DNA of 52,368 nucleotides from Actinokineospora iranica (lineage in GTDB: Bacteria > Actinomycetota > Actinomycetes > Mycobacteriales > Pseudonocardiaceae): NCBI RefSeq assembly GCF_900101685.1, contig NZ_FMZZ01000025.1, positions 1-52,368 of the forward strand, read 5' to 3'. The notes below the pieces were generated by a model that searched no databases, was not told where the DNA came from, and worked only from the letters and a program-made list of their open reading frames with translations. Made by a program: the position numbers and the translations under genes. Positions within the stretch are counted from its first letter, which is position 1; each line of letters opens with the position of its first letter. This document shows, piece by piece, positions 25,295 to 34,058 of this stretch.

Positions 25295-27427
25295 GTGAGC
25301 AGTGGGTGGGCCTTCGACGGGGAACCCGCCGCACTGGGCAACGGCACGGTCACCCTGGTCCAGGGCACCTCGTTCTGCGTCTGCGGCGGCGACGGCGAGA
25401 TGGCGACCGACGCGGCGCAGGGCGTCTTCTTCCGGGACACCCGGGTGATCTCGACCTGGCACGTCCGGCTCAACGACCGGCCGGTGGAGCCGATCACCAC
25501 GATGACGCCCAACCCGTTCCACGCGACGTTCCTCGGCCGCGCCCACCTCGACCACGACATCGGCGAGGCCAGCCTGCTGGTGCACCGGGACCGCTACGTC
25601 GGCACCGGGATGCGCGAGGACATCGAGTTGCGCAACCTGGGGCAGCGCACGGCCGAGATCTGGCTGTCGGTCGAGATCGGCGCCGACTTCGCCGACCTGT
25701 TCGAGGTCAAGGAAGGCCGGGTCCGCTCCGCGGGCGAGTACAGCATCGACGTCGAGGCAGGCGAGATGCGGATGCGGCGGCGGCTGCGCGACCAGTGCCG
25801 CGGCGTGCGGATCAGCGCGCACGGCGCGGAGGCGCGGGCCGACCGGCTGCTGTTCCGGGCGATCGTCGGACCCCGGGAGTCGTGGCAGACCAGCATCCTG
25901 GTGCACCCGACCGTGGACGGGGTGGAGTGGCCCGCGCTGTTCCCCACCGAGCGCCCGGTCACCGAGTCCGTGCCGATGGTGCGGGCCAAGCAGTGGCGGC
26001 GCAGCGGCCCGGTCGTCCGGTGGGCGGACAACGTGGGCCTGGCCCGCACGCTGCAGCGCAGCCGCCAGGACCTCGGGGCGCTGCGGATCGTGGACCCGGA
26101 GCGCCCGGACGAGGAAGTGGTGGCCGCGGGCGCGCCCTGGTTCATGACGCTGTTCGGCCGCGACTCCATCCTGGCCTCGCTCATGGCGATGTCGGTCGAC
26201 CCGGTGCTGGCCCTGGGCACCCTGCGCACCCTGGCCCGCTACCAGGGCAGCCGCACCGAGCGGCACAGCGAGGAGCAGCCCGGCCGGATCGTGCACGAGA
26301 TGCGGTTCGGCGCGGACGCCTCGCTCGCCCTCGGCGGCAGCAACGCCTACTACGGCACCGCCGACGCGACCCCGCTGTTCGTGCTGCTCATGGGCGAGTT
26401 GCACCTGTGGGGCATCGGACGCGACCACGTCGAGGCGCTGCTCCCGCACGCCGACCGCGCCCTGGACTGGGTCGAGCGGCACGGCGACAGCGACGGCGAC
26501 GGCTTCGTCGAGTACGAGCGCGGCACCGACCGCGGCCTGGTCAACCAGGGGTGGAAGGACTCCTGGGACGGGGTGAACTTCGCCGACGGGCGCATCGCCA
26601 CCGCCCCGATCGCGCTGTGCGAGGTGCAGGCGTACGTCTACGGCGCCTACCTGGCGCGGGCGAACATGGCCGAGGGCGTCGGCGACACCGAGCGCGCCGG
26701 GCACTGGCGCGAGCGCGCGGCGAAGCTGAAGCAGGCGTTCAACGAGCGGTTCTGGCTGCCGGACAAGGGCTGGTTCGCGCTGGGCCTGGACCGGGACAAG
26801 ACCCCGATCGACGCGCTGACCTCCAACATCGGGCACTGCCTGTGGACGGGCATCGTGGACGCGGACAAGGCGGCCGCGGTCGCCGACCACCTGCTCTCCC
26901 CGGCGATGTTCTCCGGCTGGGGCGTGCGCACGCTGTCCGCGGACATGGGCGCCTACAACCCGATGAGCTACCACAACGGCTCGGTGTGGCCGCACGACAA
27001 CGCCATCGTCGCGGCCGGGCTGATGCGCTACGGGTTCGTCGAGCACGCCCAGCGGGTCGCCGCGGCCATCTTCGACGCGGCCAAGGAGTTCGGCGGTCGG
27101 CTGCCGGAACTCATGTGCGGGTTCGACCGCGCCGAGTACTACCGCCCGGTGCCCTACCCGACCTCGTGCTCACCGCAGGCGTGGGCGTCGGCCGCCCCGG
27201 TCCACCTGCTGCGCACCCTGCTGCGGGTCGAGCCGCACGTGCCGGACGGGCGGGTGTGGATCGACCCCGCGGTGCCCGCGTCGCTGGGATACTTCCTCAT
27301 CGACGACGTCCCCCTCGGCGGGAGCCGCGTCTCGCTGCGCGTGGACACCGACGGCCTGCATGTGCACGGCCTGGCCAAGGACATCCAGGTGATCCGCGCG
27401 CCCTGGCTGCACACCGACCCGCACTAG
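25295..27427 (+). CDS. glycogen debranching-type amylo-alpha-1,6-glucosidase
   Basis: About 710 residues. The N-terminal domain (~1-210) is the conserved glycogen-debranching N-terminal module (GNGTVTLVQGTSFCVCGGDG..., FFRDTRVISTW). A (alpha/alpha)6 barrel follows, with PWFMTLFGRDSILAS, GWKDSWDGV, YHNGSVWPHDNAIVA and PTSCSPQAWASAA. These are the blocks of bacterial MGH/GDE-like glucosidases related to GH15/GH133. The expected role is hydrolysis of alpha-1,6 or other alpha-glucosidic bonds in storage glucan or a glycoside. GTG 25295 is preceded by GGCAGGTGG; GTG 25286 is an alternative. It is divergently paired with the GT4 gene. Confidence 0.9.
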   Translation: MSSGWAFDGEPAALGNGTVTLVQGTSFCVCGGDGEMATDAAQGVFFRDTRVISTWHVRLNDRPVEPITTMTPNPFHATFLGRAHLDHDIGEASLLVHRDRYVGTGMREDIELRNLGQRTAEIWLSVEIGADFADLFEVKEGRVRSAGEYSIDVEAGEMRMRRRLRDQCRGVRISAHGAEARADRLLFRAIVGPRESWQTSILVHPTVDGVEWPALFPTERPVTESVPMVRAKQWRRSGPVVRWADNVGLARTLQRSRQDLGALRIVDPERPDEEVVAAGAPWFMTLFGRDSILASLMAMSVDPVLALGTLRTLARYQGSRTERHSEEQPGRIVHEMRFGADASLALGGSNAYYGTADATPLFVLLMGELHLWGIGRDHVEALLPHADRALDWVERHGDSDGDGFVEYERGTDRGLVNQGWKDSWDGVNFADGRIATAPIALCEVQAYVYGAYLARANMAEGVGDTERAGHWRERAAKLKQAFNERFWLPDKGWFALGLDRDKTPIDALTSNIGHCLWTGIVDADKAAAVADHLLSPAMFSGWGVRTLSADMGAYNPMSYHNGSVWPHDNAIVAAGLMRYGFVEHAQRVAAAIFDAAKEFGGRLPELMCGFDRAEYYRPVPYPTSCSPQAWASAAPVHLLRTLLRVEPHVPDGRVWIDPAVPASLGYFLIDDVPLGGSRVSLRVDTDGLHVHGLAKDIQVIRAPWLHTDPH

Positions 27428-27495
27428 CCGGACCGCTGCTGACCGCCTTCCCCACACCGGCCCACCACCGACCGGCTGTGGGACAGGATGGGGCC

Positions 27496-27957
27496 ATGGC
27501 GGAGATCAGCTTCCTGACCGAATCCGATCGTGCCCACTGGGAAGTGCTCGCCCGGGGGTACGACGCGCACTCCGCGGTCGAACGCGGCGACGACGCCTAC
27601 GACCAGACCTGGCGACGCCTGCTCGACGGCGAGCAGGCGCGCGGAATCGCCGCGCGGCTGGACGGCAGGATGGTCGGGATCGCGCACTACGTGTTCCACG
27701 CGGGCATCTGGGGTGCCGGGAGGTGCTATCTGGCGGACCTGTTCGTGGCCGCGGACGCGCGAAGGCGGGGCGCCGCGACAGCGATGATCACGTGGGTGGC
27801 CCGCGACGCCGGGGAACAGGGCTTTCCGCGCCTCTACTGGAACGCGCTGGACGACTCCCCGGCGCGCGGCCTGTACGACAAGGTGGCCGAGATCAGCAAG
27901 GGCCTCGTCGTCTACACCTATCGGCGTGACGCGAGCCAGAACTCCACCCGGCGCTGA
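27496..27957 (+). CDS. GNAT-family N-acetyltransferase
   Basis: A 153-residue acetyltransferase of normal length. The acetyl-CoA binding motif A is LFVAADARRRGAATAMITWV, preceded by the strand GRCYLADL and followed by FPRLYWNALDDSPARGLYDKVA. The substrate cannot be told. ATG 27496 lies 68 bp after the glucosidase and may be cotranscribed. It converges with the ATPase gene 37 bp downstream. Confidence 0.88.
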   Translation: MAEISFLTESDRAHWEVLARGYDAHSAVERGDDAYDQTWRRLLDGEQARGIAARLDGRMVGIAHYVFHAGIWGAGRCYLADLFVAADARRRGAATAMITWVARDAGEQGFPRLYWNALDDSPARGLYDKVAEISKGLVVYTYRRDASQNSTRR

Positions 27958-27994
27958 GAAGCGGCCAACGAGGCGAACGGACGGGACAGCGCGC

Positions 27995-30900
27995 CTAGGC
28001 GGCGGGAGGCGGTGCGGAGATCACCAGGTCGGTGTCGAGGCCGGTGAGGACTCGGGGCAGGCGGGGGAAGTAGAACGCGGGGTGGGGCTGGATGCCCGGC
28101 GGCACGACTTTCCAGATCTGGACCCATAAGAGCGGGTTGTCCTTCTCCGCCGCCGTCAGCTCGCGGCGCAGGCATTCGGCGAGGAAGCCGTGCGCGAGGT
28201 CGGGGCGTCCGGCGACGATCAAGGTCGTCGCGTTGAGCCAGTTGGCGAGTTCGGCGGTGGCCTCGCGGTGGGTGAAGTTGGCGGCGATCTCGACCGCCTC
28301 GGCGTGTTCGCCGGTGCAGAGCAGGCTGAACACCTCCTGGCCCGCGAGGGTGGCGTTGAAGCCGTGGGCGCGCCGCAGGTCCCCGGCGATCCGGGCCGCG
28401 TCGGCCCAGCGGTCCTGGTTCTGCATGGCGAGGGTTTCCCACAGCACCCGGCTCAGCTCGTCGCCGCTGTCGGCGAGCATCGCGGCGACCTCGGCGGAGA
28501 CGGCCGGGTCCCGCAACTGGTGGGCCAGGAACATGGTGTGCGTGTGCAGCCGCTCCCGGTGCTGGTGGGCCAGGGTGGCGGAAGCGCCGATGAGGAACCG
28601 GACGGCGGCGGCGAAGTCGCCCTGCTTGGACAGCACGCCCGCGCGCGCCGAGTACAGCATCGCCACCGTCGGGTGGTCGGCGTGCCGGGCGATCGCCTCG
28701 GTCAGCACCTCGGTGGCGCGGGCGAATCGCCGGTGCTCCATCAGGATCTCGGCCGCGTCGTAGTAGGCGCCGACCGCGTGGTGGCTCTCGGTCACGTCCT
28801 GGACGCCGTGCAGCAGCAGGTCGACCGCGACGTCGGGGCCGTCGCGGCGGGCGAGCAGCCGGGCGATGTCGCGCAGCAGGGTGACCGAGTGGTGGTCGTG
28901 GTCGCTGATCTCGATGCACCGCCGCAGCAGGGCCACCGCATCGTCGACCTGCGCCGCGTCGCCATGGGCGAGCAGCCGCGCGGCGTCGCGGTGCAGGTCG
29001 ACGGCGTGCGCCCGCACGGTGACCGCCGCGATCCCCTGCCGCAGCAGGGAAATCGCTTCCTCCCGGCCGCCGCGCTGGGCCAGCGACCGCGCCGCCTCGC
29101 GGTAGAGGCTGGTGGCCTCGTAGTCGTTCTTCGCCGCCTCGGCCCCCTGCCGCAGCACGGCGATGGCCTCGTCGTCGTCGCCGCGCGCACGCAGCAGCCG
29201 GGCCGCCTCCCGGTGCAGGCCCGCGGCGTCGTGCTCCGCGCCCGCCGCATCGATCCCCTTGCGCAGCAGGGAAATCGCCGCGTCGCCGTCCCCGCGCTCG
29301 GCCAGCAACCGCGCCGCCTCCCGGTAGAGACCCGTCGCGTCGCGCTCCGCGCCCGCCGCATCAATCCCCTGCCGCAGCAGGGAAATCGCCGCGTCGCCGT
29401 CCCCGCGCTCGGCCAGCAACCGCGCCGCCTCCCGGTAGAGACCCGTCGCGTCGCGCTCCGCGCCCGCCGCATCAATCCCCTGCCGCAGCAGGGAAATCGC
29501 CGCGTCGCCGTCCCCGCGCTCGGCCAGCAGCCGCGCGGCGTCACGGTAGAGGCTCCGCGCGTCGTGCTCCGCGCCCGCCGCATCGATCCCCTTGCGCAGC
29601 AGGGAAATCGCCTCGTCGGCATCCGCACGCTCGGCCAGCAGCCGCGCCGCCTCGCCGTAGAGGCCCGTCGTGTCGTAGCCCGCGCCCGCGGTCTCGATGG
29701 CGCGCAGGAGCAGGGCGACGCCCTCGTCGACGCCGCCCTTGGCCACGACCAGCTTCGCCGCCTCGGCGGCGATGGTCACGATGTCGGTGTCCGGCACCGA
29801 CAGCGCGGCCTGCTCGACGGTCGCCACGATCTCAGCGACGCCGCGCAACTCCGCGATCACCTTGAGGTGCAGCAGCCAGATGTCGGCGACGCAGGAGGGC
29901 AGGGCGGTCGCCGCGGCCAGTTCCTCGCTGGCCTTCACGCTGTCCTCGCCCTCGTCGCGGGCCAGCAGCAGCCGGGCGAGGTAGTAGTGCAGGTCCGGGG
30001 ACGGGCTCCCGCCGGACAGCGCCGCGGTGAACAGGACGATCGTCTCGGTCAGCGCGGTGGGGTCGCTCGGGATCGGGGACGTGCGCTTGTAGTACTTCTC
30101 CAGGTCGAGCGCGTAGTCTTGGGCGATCTTGTTGAGCGCCCGGACCTGGTTGGACAGCACCAGGTGGTGGCGGACCTCGATGAAGTCGGCTCCGTTGCGC
30201 GGCGCGTTGAAGGACTTGGCCCTGAACGGGCGCAGGTAGTACTCCCCCGCGGTCCGGTGCGCCCGCCGCGCCCGCTGCTGGTCGTGGCTGATCTGGGCGA
30301 ACCCGACCTCCTTGGCCACCGGGTTGAGCGAGTACCAGCTCTGCCGCCGCTCCAGCAGGAAGTTGTCGACCAGCTCGCGCAGGATGTCCTCGTGCCGCCC
30401 CCGAGGGTCGGCCAGGATGAGGGCTTCCCGCTTGAACGACCTGCGGTGCACCGACAGCGTCATCAGCGCGTCGCGGCCCTCGTCGGACACCGTCAGCAGG
30501 GTGCGCTTGACCAGCTCCCGCTCCAGGCGCTTGAGCAGCGCCTCGCTGGTGCGCCGGTGCCGCAGCTCCCACGCCTGCGGCTCAGCGCCGATGAGCTCGT
30601 CCAGCGGCGCGGCCTTGAGGCTGGAGGTGAAGATCTTGAACGCGCGCGGGTTGCCGCCCAGCCACTCGACCACGTCGTCAAGGCGCTCCGGCGGCACCTC
30701 GTCCGCACGGCCCAGGTTGCGCAGGAACGTGGTGAGCAGACGCCCGCCCTCGGCGGTGTCGAGCGCCTTGAGCGGGCGGACCTCGATCTTGTCGTGCCAG
30801 GGGACCTCCTCGTTGAGCGCGCGGGCCGACAGCAGCAGGACGCGGCCCTGGTGCCGGGCCGGTTTCAGGGTGCTGAAGAACTCCACGAGCTCGGGCAGCG

Positions 30901-31579
30901 GGTCGCCGTGCGCGTCCATGCAGTACTGGAAGTCGTCGATCCTGATCGTGATCGGCTCGCGCAGCGCGATGCGCAGGAACTGCAGGATGTCCGCCCCGGG
31001 CGGGACGGACAGGTCGGTCCCGCGCAGCAGGGCCTGGCGGACGGCGAGCATGAGGTCGTGGAAGGACGTCTGCCCCTCGGGGATCTCCACATCGATGAAC
31101 TTGCGGTCCTTGGCGCGGGCAACGAGCTGGTCGCTCAGGTGCGTCTTGCCGACCCCGGGGAAGCCCTCGACCAGGCACACGCACGGCCCGGTGCGCGGCC
31201 ACTCGGTCGCCAGCCAGGTCAGCAGCGCGGCCCGGTCGCCGCCGGAGCCGGGCGCGGCCCGCTCGGCGGGCGCGGGCGGCGCGGGGTCCTCCGGCCCGGC
31301 GCGGTCGAGCTCGTCCACCGCTTCCAGGGCGGCGACCAGCAGCGGGTCGTCGGGGTTCTCGTATTCGACCACCAGCAGCAGGTCGGCGAGCTGCGCGGGC
31401 ACCCGCTCGACACTTCTGATGATCTGGTGCCACACCACCAGCGGCGCCAGGTCGGTGCGGTTGGTGACCGGGATCTCCGCGTGGTGCAGGACGCGGGCTA
31501 TCTCGTCGCGGTCCCGGTAGCGGGCCGCCAGGAATCCCTCCAGGCCTTGGCGGAGGTTCTGCCAAGCCGACCGCGCCAT
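27995..31579 (-). CDS. EAD-containing P-loop ATPase with long TPR array (STAND-like conflict protein)
   Basis: 1194 residues. Residues ~8-90 are an effector-associated domain (EAD1-like) clearly related to that of the upstream protease (shared pattern RY.D.D.I.RVL..A.IP...... W...I). A P-loop ATPase follows: Walker A GFPGVGKT at 139-146, Walker B-like ITIRIDDFQYCMDA, then a winged-helix region to ~450. From ~480 to the end are TPR-like helical repeats with a 37-residue period (core ARLLAERGDGDAAISLL). Such proteins are predicted oligomerising sensors whose EAD recruits an effector bearing the same EAD, here the trypsin-like protease 29 bp upstream in the same operon. The trigger is unknown. 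Confidence 0.85.
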   Translation of the reverse strand: MARSAWQNLRQGLEGFLAARYRDRDEIARVLHHAEIPVTNRTDLAPLVVWHQIIRSVERVPAQLADLLLVVEYENPDDPLLVAALEAVDELDRAGPEDPAPPAPAERAAPGSGGDRAALLTWLATEWPRTGPCVCLVEGFPGVGKTHLSDQLVARAKDRKFIDVEIPEGQTSFHDLMLAVRQALLRGTDLSVPPGADILQFLRIALREPITIRIDDFQYCMDAHGDPLPELVEFFSTLKPARHQGRVLLLSARALNEEVPWHDKIEVRPLKALDTAEGGRLLTTFLRNLGRADEVPPERLDDVVEWLGGNPRAFKIFTSSLKAAPLDELIGAEPQAWELRHRRTSEALLKRLERELVKRTLLTVSDEGRDALMTLSVHRRSFKREALILADPRGRHEDILRELVDNFLLERRQSWYSLNPVAKEVGFAQISHDQQRARRAHRTAGEYYLRPFRAKSFNAPRNGADFIEVRHHLVLSNQVRALNKIAQDYALDLEKYYKRTSPIPSDPTALTETIVLFTAALSGGSPSPDLHYYLARLLLARDEGEDSVKASEELAAATALPSCVADIWLLHLKVIAELRGVAEIVATVEQAALSVPDTDIVTIAAEAAKLVVAKGGVDEGVALLLRAIETAGAGYDTTGLYGEAARLLAERADADEAISLLRKGIDAAGAEHDARSLYRDAARLLAERGDGDAAISLLRQGIDAAGAERDATGLYREAARLLAERGDGDAAISLLRQGIDAAGAERDATGLYREAARLLAERGDGDAAISLLRKGIDAAGAEHDAAGLHREAARLLRARGDDDEAIAVLRQGAEAAKNDYEATSLYREAARSLAQRGGREEAISLLRQGIAAVTVRAHAVDLHRDAARLLAHGDAAQVDDAVALLRRCIEISDHDHHSVTLLRDIARLLARRDGPDVAVDLLLHGVQDVTESHHAVGAYYDAAEILMEHRRFARATEVLTEAIARHADHPTVAMLYSARAGVLSKQGDFAAAVRFLIGASATLAHQHRERLHTHTMFLAHQLRDPAVSAEVAAMLADSGDELSRVLWETLAMQNQDRWADAARIAGDLRRAHGFNATLAGQEVFSLLCTGEHAEAVEIAANFTHREATAELANWLNATTLIVAGRPDLAHGFLAECLRRELTAAEKDNPLLWVQIWKVVPPGIQPHPAFYFPRLPRVLTGLDTDLVISAPPPAA
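29262..29529 (-). repeat. perfect 111-bp tandem repeat within the TPR array
   Basis: Every base from 29262 to 29418 equals the base 111 positions later, giving about 2.4 perfect copies of a 37-codon unit, flanked by diverged copies on both sides. Perfect identity, including silent positions, shows very recent duplication or gene conversion within the superhelical repeats. The frame is kept. Confidence 0.92.
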
Positions 31580-31608
31580 GCGTCATCCGTTCTCGGTGTG
31601 GACACCGG

Positions 31609-32574
31609 TCATGCGCCCCCCAACAACGCGTTCAGCCGGGCGATGGCGATTCCCTCGTTCCGGTAGACCCAGCTCTTCGTACCCGGATTGTAGAGTTGAC
31701 CACCCGCGTGGTGGATGGCGACAAGATCCCACGCGTCGTCGAACACCGGCGATCCGGACGAGCCGGGCAGGGTGTCGGTGTAGTACTGGAGCACCCGGTC
31801 GTCCTGGTGGCTGACCACGTTGTGGTAGAGCGCGATCTGCTTCGGCCCGCCGCCGGGGTGCTGGATGATGTTGACCCGCGGCACGTTCGGGCGGGCCGAG
31901 GCGCCGACATCGATCCGGCCCCAGTCGTCGTTCGCGTGCCCCACCGTGCCCACCACGGTGAGGTCGTCGGCCCGGGACGCGGCGAACGCGCGGCCGGGCA
32001 GCAGCGGGACCGTGGTGGCCGGGAGCAGCACCCCGTCCGCGTCGGTCTGGTGGTTGAACGTCGCCGTCGCCCCGGCCGCGGTGTCGGCGTCGGGCAGGAC
32101 GTGGTGGTTGGTGACGACGCGGGCGCCGTCGATCAGGAAGCCGGTGCCGCTGGCGCCGCGCGCGGTCTGGATGCGGCAGACCGCCCTGGCCCGCCGCAGC
32201 CCGGTCTCCAGGAAGGCGACGGGCAGCAGCGTGCTCTGCGCGCCCATCAGCTTCTCCACGCCGCCGGTCCCGTCCGGCGCGGGCGTCCAGCGCGGCCTGT
32301 CGGCGGCGGGCTGGTCGAGCGAGTCCCGCAGCGCGTCGTGCAGCGGCGCGTTGTCCGGGTGCTCCAGCAGCACGACCTTGAGCAGGTCGCCGCGCCGACG
32401 GCGGTTGTCGGCCTCGGTGACCGCGTTGAACCAGGTGTCCAGCGCCCGGCTGTGGAACCGGACCAGCTCCGTGGGGATGCCCGCGAACGCCAGGACGCGG
32501 CGGACGCTGTCGTCGTCGGGATAGAGCCGGGCGAGCTCGCGGGTCAACCGGGCCGTCATGGCGACGTCGCTCAC
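31609..32574 (-). CDS. EAD-linked trypsin-like serine protease
   Basis: 321 residues. The N-terminal effector-associated domain (~6-88) is homologous to that of the downstream ATPase. A chymotrypsin-fold protease (~120-318) has His in VVTNHHVLPDA, a likely Asp in ADDLTVVG and the nucleophile Ser in LPGSSGSPVFD. No signal peptide is seen, so it should act in the cytoplasm. In known EAD systems homotypic EAD contact brings such proteases to an NTPase sensor, where activation cleaves host or self targets. GTG 32574 has a GAGGAA ribosome site; ATG 32559 is an alternative. It is the first gene of the two-gene operon. Confidence 0.88.
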   Translation of the reverse strand: MSDVAMTARLTRELARLYPDDDSVRRVLAFAGIPTELVRFHSRALDTWFNAVTEADNRRRRGDLLKVVLLEHPDNAPLHDALRDSLDQPAADRPRWTPAPDGTGGVEKLMGAQSTLLPVAFLETGLRRARAVCRIQTARGASGTGFLIDGARVVTNHHVLPDADTAAGATATFNHQTDADGVLLPATTVPLLPGRAFAASRADDLTVVGTVGHANDDWGRIDVGASARPNVPRVNIIQHPGGGPKQIALYHNVVSHQDDRVLQYYTDTLPGSSGSPVFDDAWDLVAIHHAGGQLYNPGTKSWVYRNEGIAIARLNALLGGA

Positions 32575-32964
32575 AGAGGTGTCTTCCTCGGGGTCGTGAC
32601 CTTCGGCACGCCGGGCGCGCGCCCGGCCATGATGGCGCATCGAGATCGTCCCGGCGGGCGTTTCACCGCCGCCGCGCGCGGACCGCGCAAAGAAAGCGGC
32701 GCCGCCCTCAACAGCCTGGGGGTCGCTGGAGGGCGGGCGCCGACTACAGACTACCCGTATGCCCCCCTCGCGCACACGGGTAGCCCCCCAATTGATGCTG
32801 AAGAGCCCCCAGGTCTCCTCAGCACCGTCCGCTATAGCGGACGCCCCACTAGCAGAATAGGCCCCGATACCCAAGCTTTGTCAACCGCCCCACGGTGTTC
32901 CACAATGAAGCACCGTCTGGGGCATCCGCCTCAGCGGACGACACCGACCGTGAGGACCACCTGG
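32575..32964. promoter_or_regulatory. divergent promoter region with two inverted repeats
   Basis: No gene is seen in this 390-bp gap between the protease gene (leftward) and the XRE regulator (rightward). A perfect 16-bp palindrome GTCCGCTATAGCGGAC at 32827-32842 is a good operator candidate for the XRE protein. A second inverted repeat has arms CTACCCGT (32751-32758) and ACGGGTAG (32776-32783). The stretch around 32840-32885 is AT-richer than its surroundings, as expected for a promoter. Confidence 0.5.
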
Positions 32965-33435
32965 ATGGACCCGGAGCAGCGCGCGGACACCGGTGCCGAG
33001 GGTCGGCTGGCCGAGAAGATCAACCACCTGCGCGACCGGCTGTACCCGGACAAGGCGAGCAGGCCCGGGTACGCCAAGCTCGCCGCCCAGATCCGCGAGC
33101 AGACCGGCAAGCCCATGTCGGCGACCTACCTGTGGGAACTGGCCAGCGGGCGCAAGCGCAACCTCACCCAGGACACCCTGGTCACCCTGGCCGAGTTCTT
33201 CGGGGTGCCCGCCGAGTACTTCCTCGACGACGTGGTCGCCTCCCGGGTCGACGCGCAGCTCGACCTGGCCATCGCGCTGCGCAACCAGAAGGTGCGGTCC
33301 ATCGCGCTGCGTGCGGAGGGGCTCTCGGACGATACGCTCGACGCGTTGCTGGCAATGGTCACCGAAGCACGGCGCATCGAACGGCTGGGGCCCGCGACGG
33401 ACGCGGGGGACGGCGGGCAGGCGCGGGGCGAGTGA
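32965..33435 (+). CDS. XRE-family transcriptional regulator (EspR-like)
   Basis: 156 residues. The helix-turn-helix covers ~15-85 (KINHLRDRLYP, YAKLAAQIREQTGKPMSATYLWELASGRK, then LVTLAEFFGVPAEYFLDD). A C-terminal helical part (ALRAEGLSDDTLDALLAMVTEARRIE) probably dimerises. This long HTH with an inserted turn is the mycobacterial EspR/Streptomyces pattern that usually sits next to an ImmA/IrrE-like gene, as here. ATG 32965 is chosen; in-frame GTG 32950 is possible. It probably controls its own operon and perhaps the divergent protease/ATPase operon. Confidence 0.88.
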   Translation: MDPEQRADTGAEGRLAEKINHLRDRLYPDKASRPGYAKLAAQIREQTGKPMSATYLWELASGRKRNLTQDTLVTLAEFFGVPAEYFLDDVVASRVDAQLDLAIALRNQKVRSIALRAEGLSDDTLDALLAMVTEARRIERLGPATDAGDGGQARGE

Positions 33436-33503
33436 TGGCACGCTCGGCGCGGCGGTGGCCAGGCCGGTTTCGGAGGTGCCCAGGCGGAGGTGTCGGCGAG
33501 GAC

Positions 33504-34007
33504 ATGGTCAATCGACACGGTTACAGGAAGTGCCGGTCGCTGGTCGACGGCATCACGCTGCCCCGGCCGTTCTCGGTCTCGGCGCTGGTCGCCCAGCTCG
33601 CCGAGCAGCGGAACCGGCCCATCGAGATCGGCACCCTGCCCGCGGGCCTGACCGTCAACGCCTGCGGCGCCTGGCTGCAGCTCGCCGACCGGGATGTGAT
33701 CTTCGTCGAGGCCAAGACCACCCCGTTCCACCGCGACCACATCGTGCTGCACGAGATCGGCCACATGCTCTGCGACCACCACAGCAAGTCCGCGGACCTG
33801 GTCGCCGACCTCGGCCGGTTCCTGCCCGACCTCTCGCCAGCGCTGGTGCGCAGGCTGCTGGCCCGCACCAGCTACACCACCGACGAGGAGCAGGAGGCGG
33901 AACTGGTGGCGAGCCTGATCCGCATCACCGCCCAGGCCCAGGCCCCCGGCGCGGCCACCGGCACGCTGGGCGAGCTGGAATCCGCGCTCGGCCTGTGGAG
34001 CCGCTGA
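33504..34007 (+). CDS. ImmA/IrrE-like metallopeptidase
   Basis: 167 residues from ATG 33504. The zinc peptidase motif HEIGHMLCDH gives His83, Glu84 and His87. The N-terminal YRKCRSLVDGITLPRPFSVSALVAQLAEQ is typical of the family, and this decides the start; ATG 33435, which overlaps the XRE stop, is an alternative. ImmA/IrrE proteins cleave or antagonise XRE repressors, so this is a likely partner of the upstream XRE regulator. The product is cytoplasmic and the inducing signal unknown. Confidence 0.87.
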   Translation: MVNRHGYRKCRSLVDGITLPRPFSVSALVAQLAEQRNRPIEIGTLPAGLTVNACGAWLQLADRDVIFVEAKTTPFHRDHIVLHEIGHMLCDHHSKSADLVADLGRFLPDLSPALVRRLLARTSYTTDEEQEAELVASLIRITAQAQAPGAATGTLGELESALGLWSR

Positions 34008-34058
34008 CATGACACCCGACCCGGCGACAGCCACGACCAACGACAGGACGCACGCCGC

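Noticed and set aside
28190..31666. 1158-residue plus-strand open frame
   Set aside because: Antisense to the EAD-ATPase-TPR gene; its translation is repetitive Arg/Gln/Val with no domain, as expected from GC-rich third-position bias.
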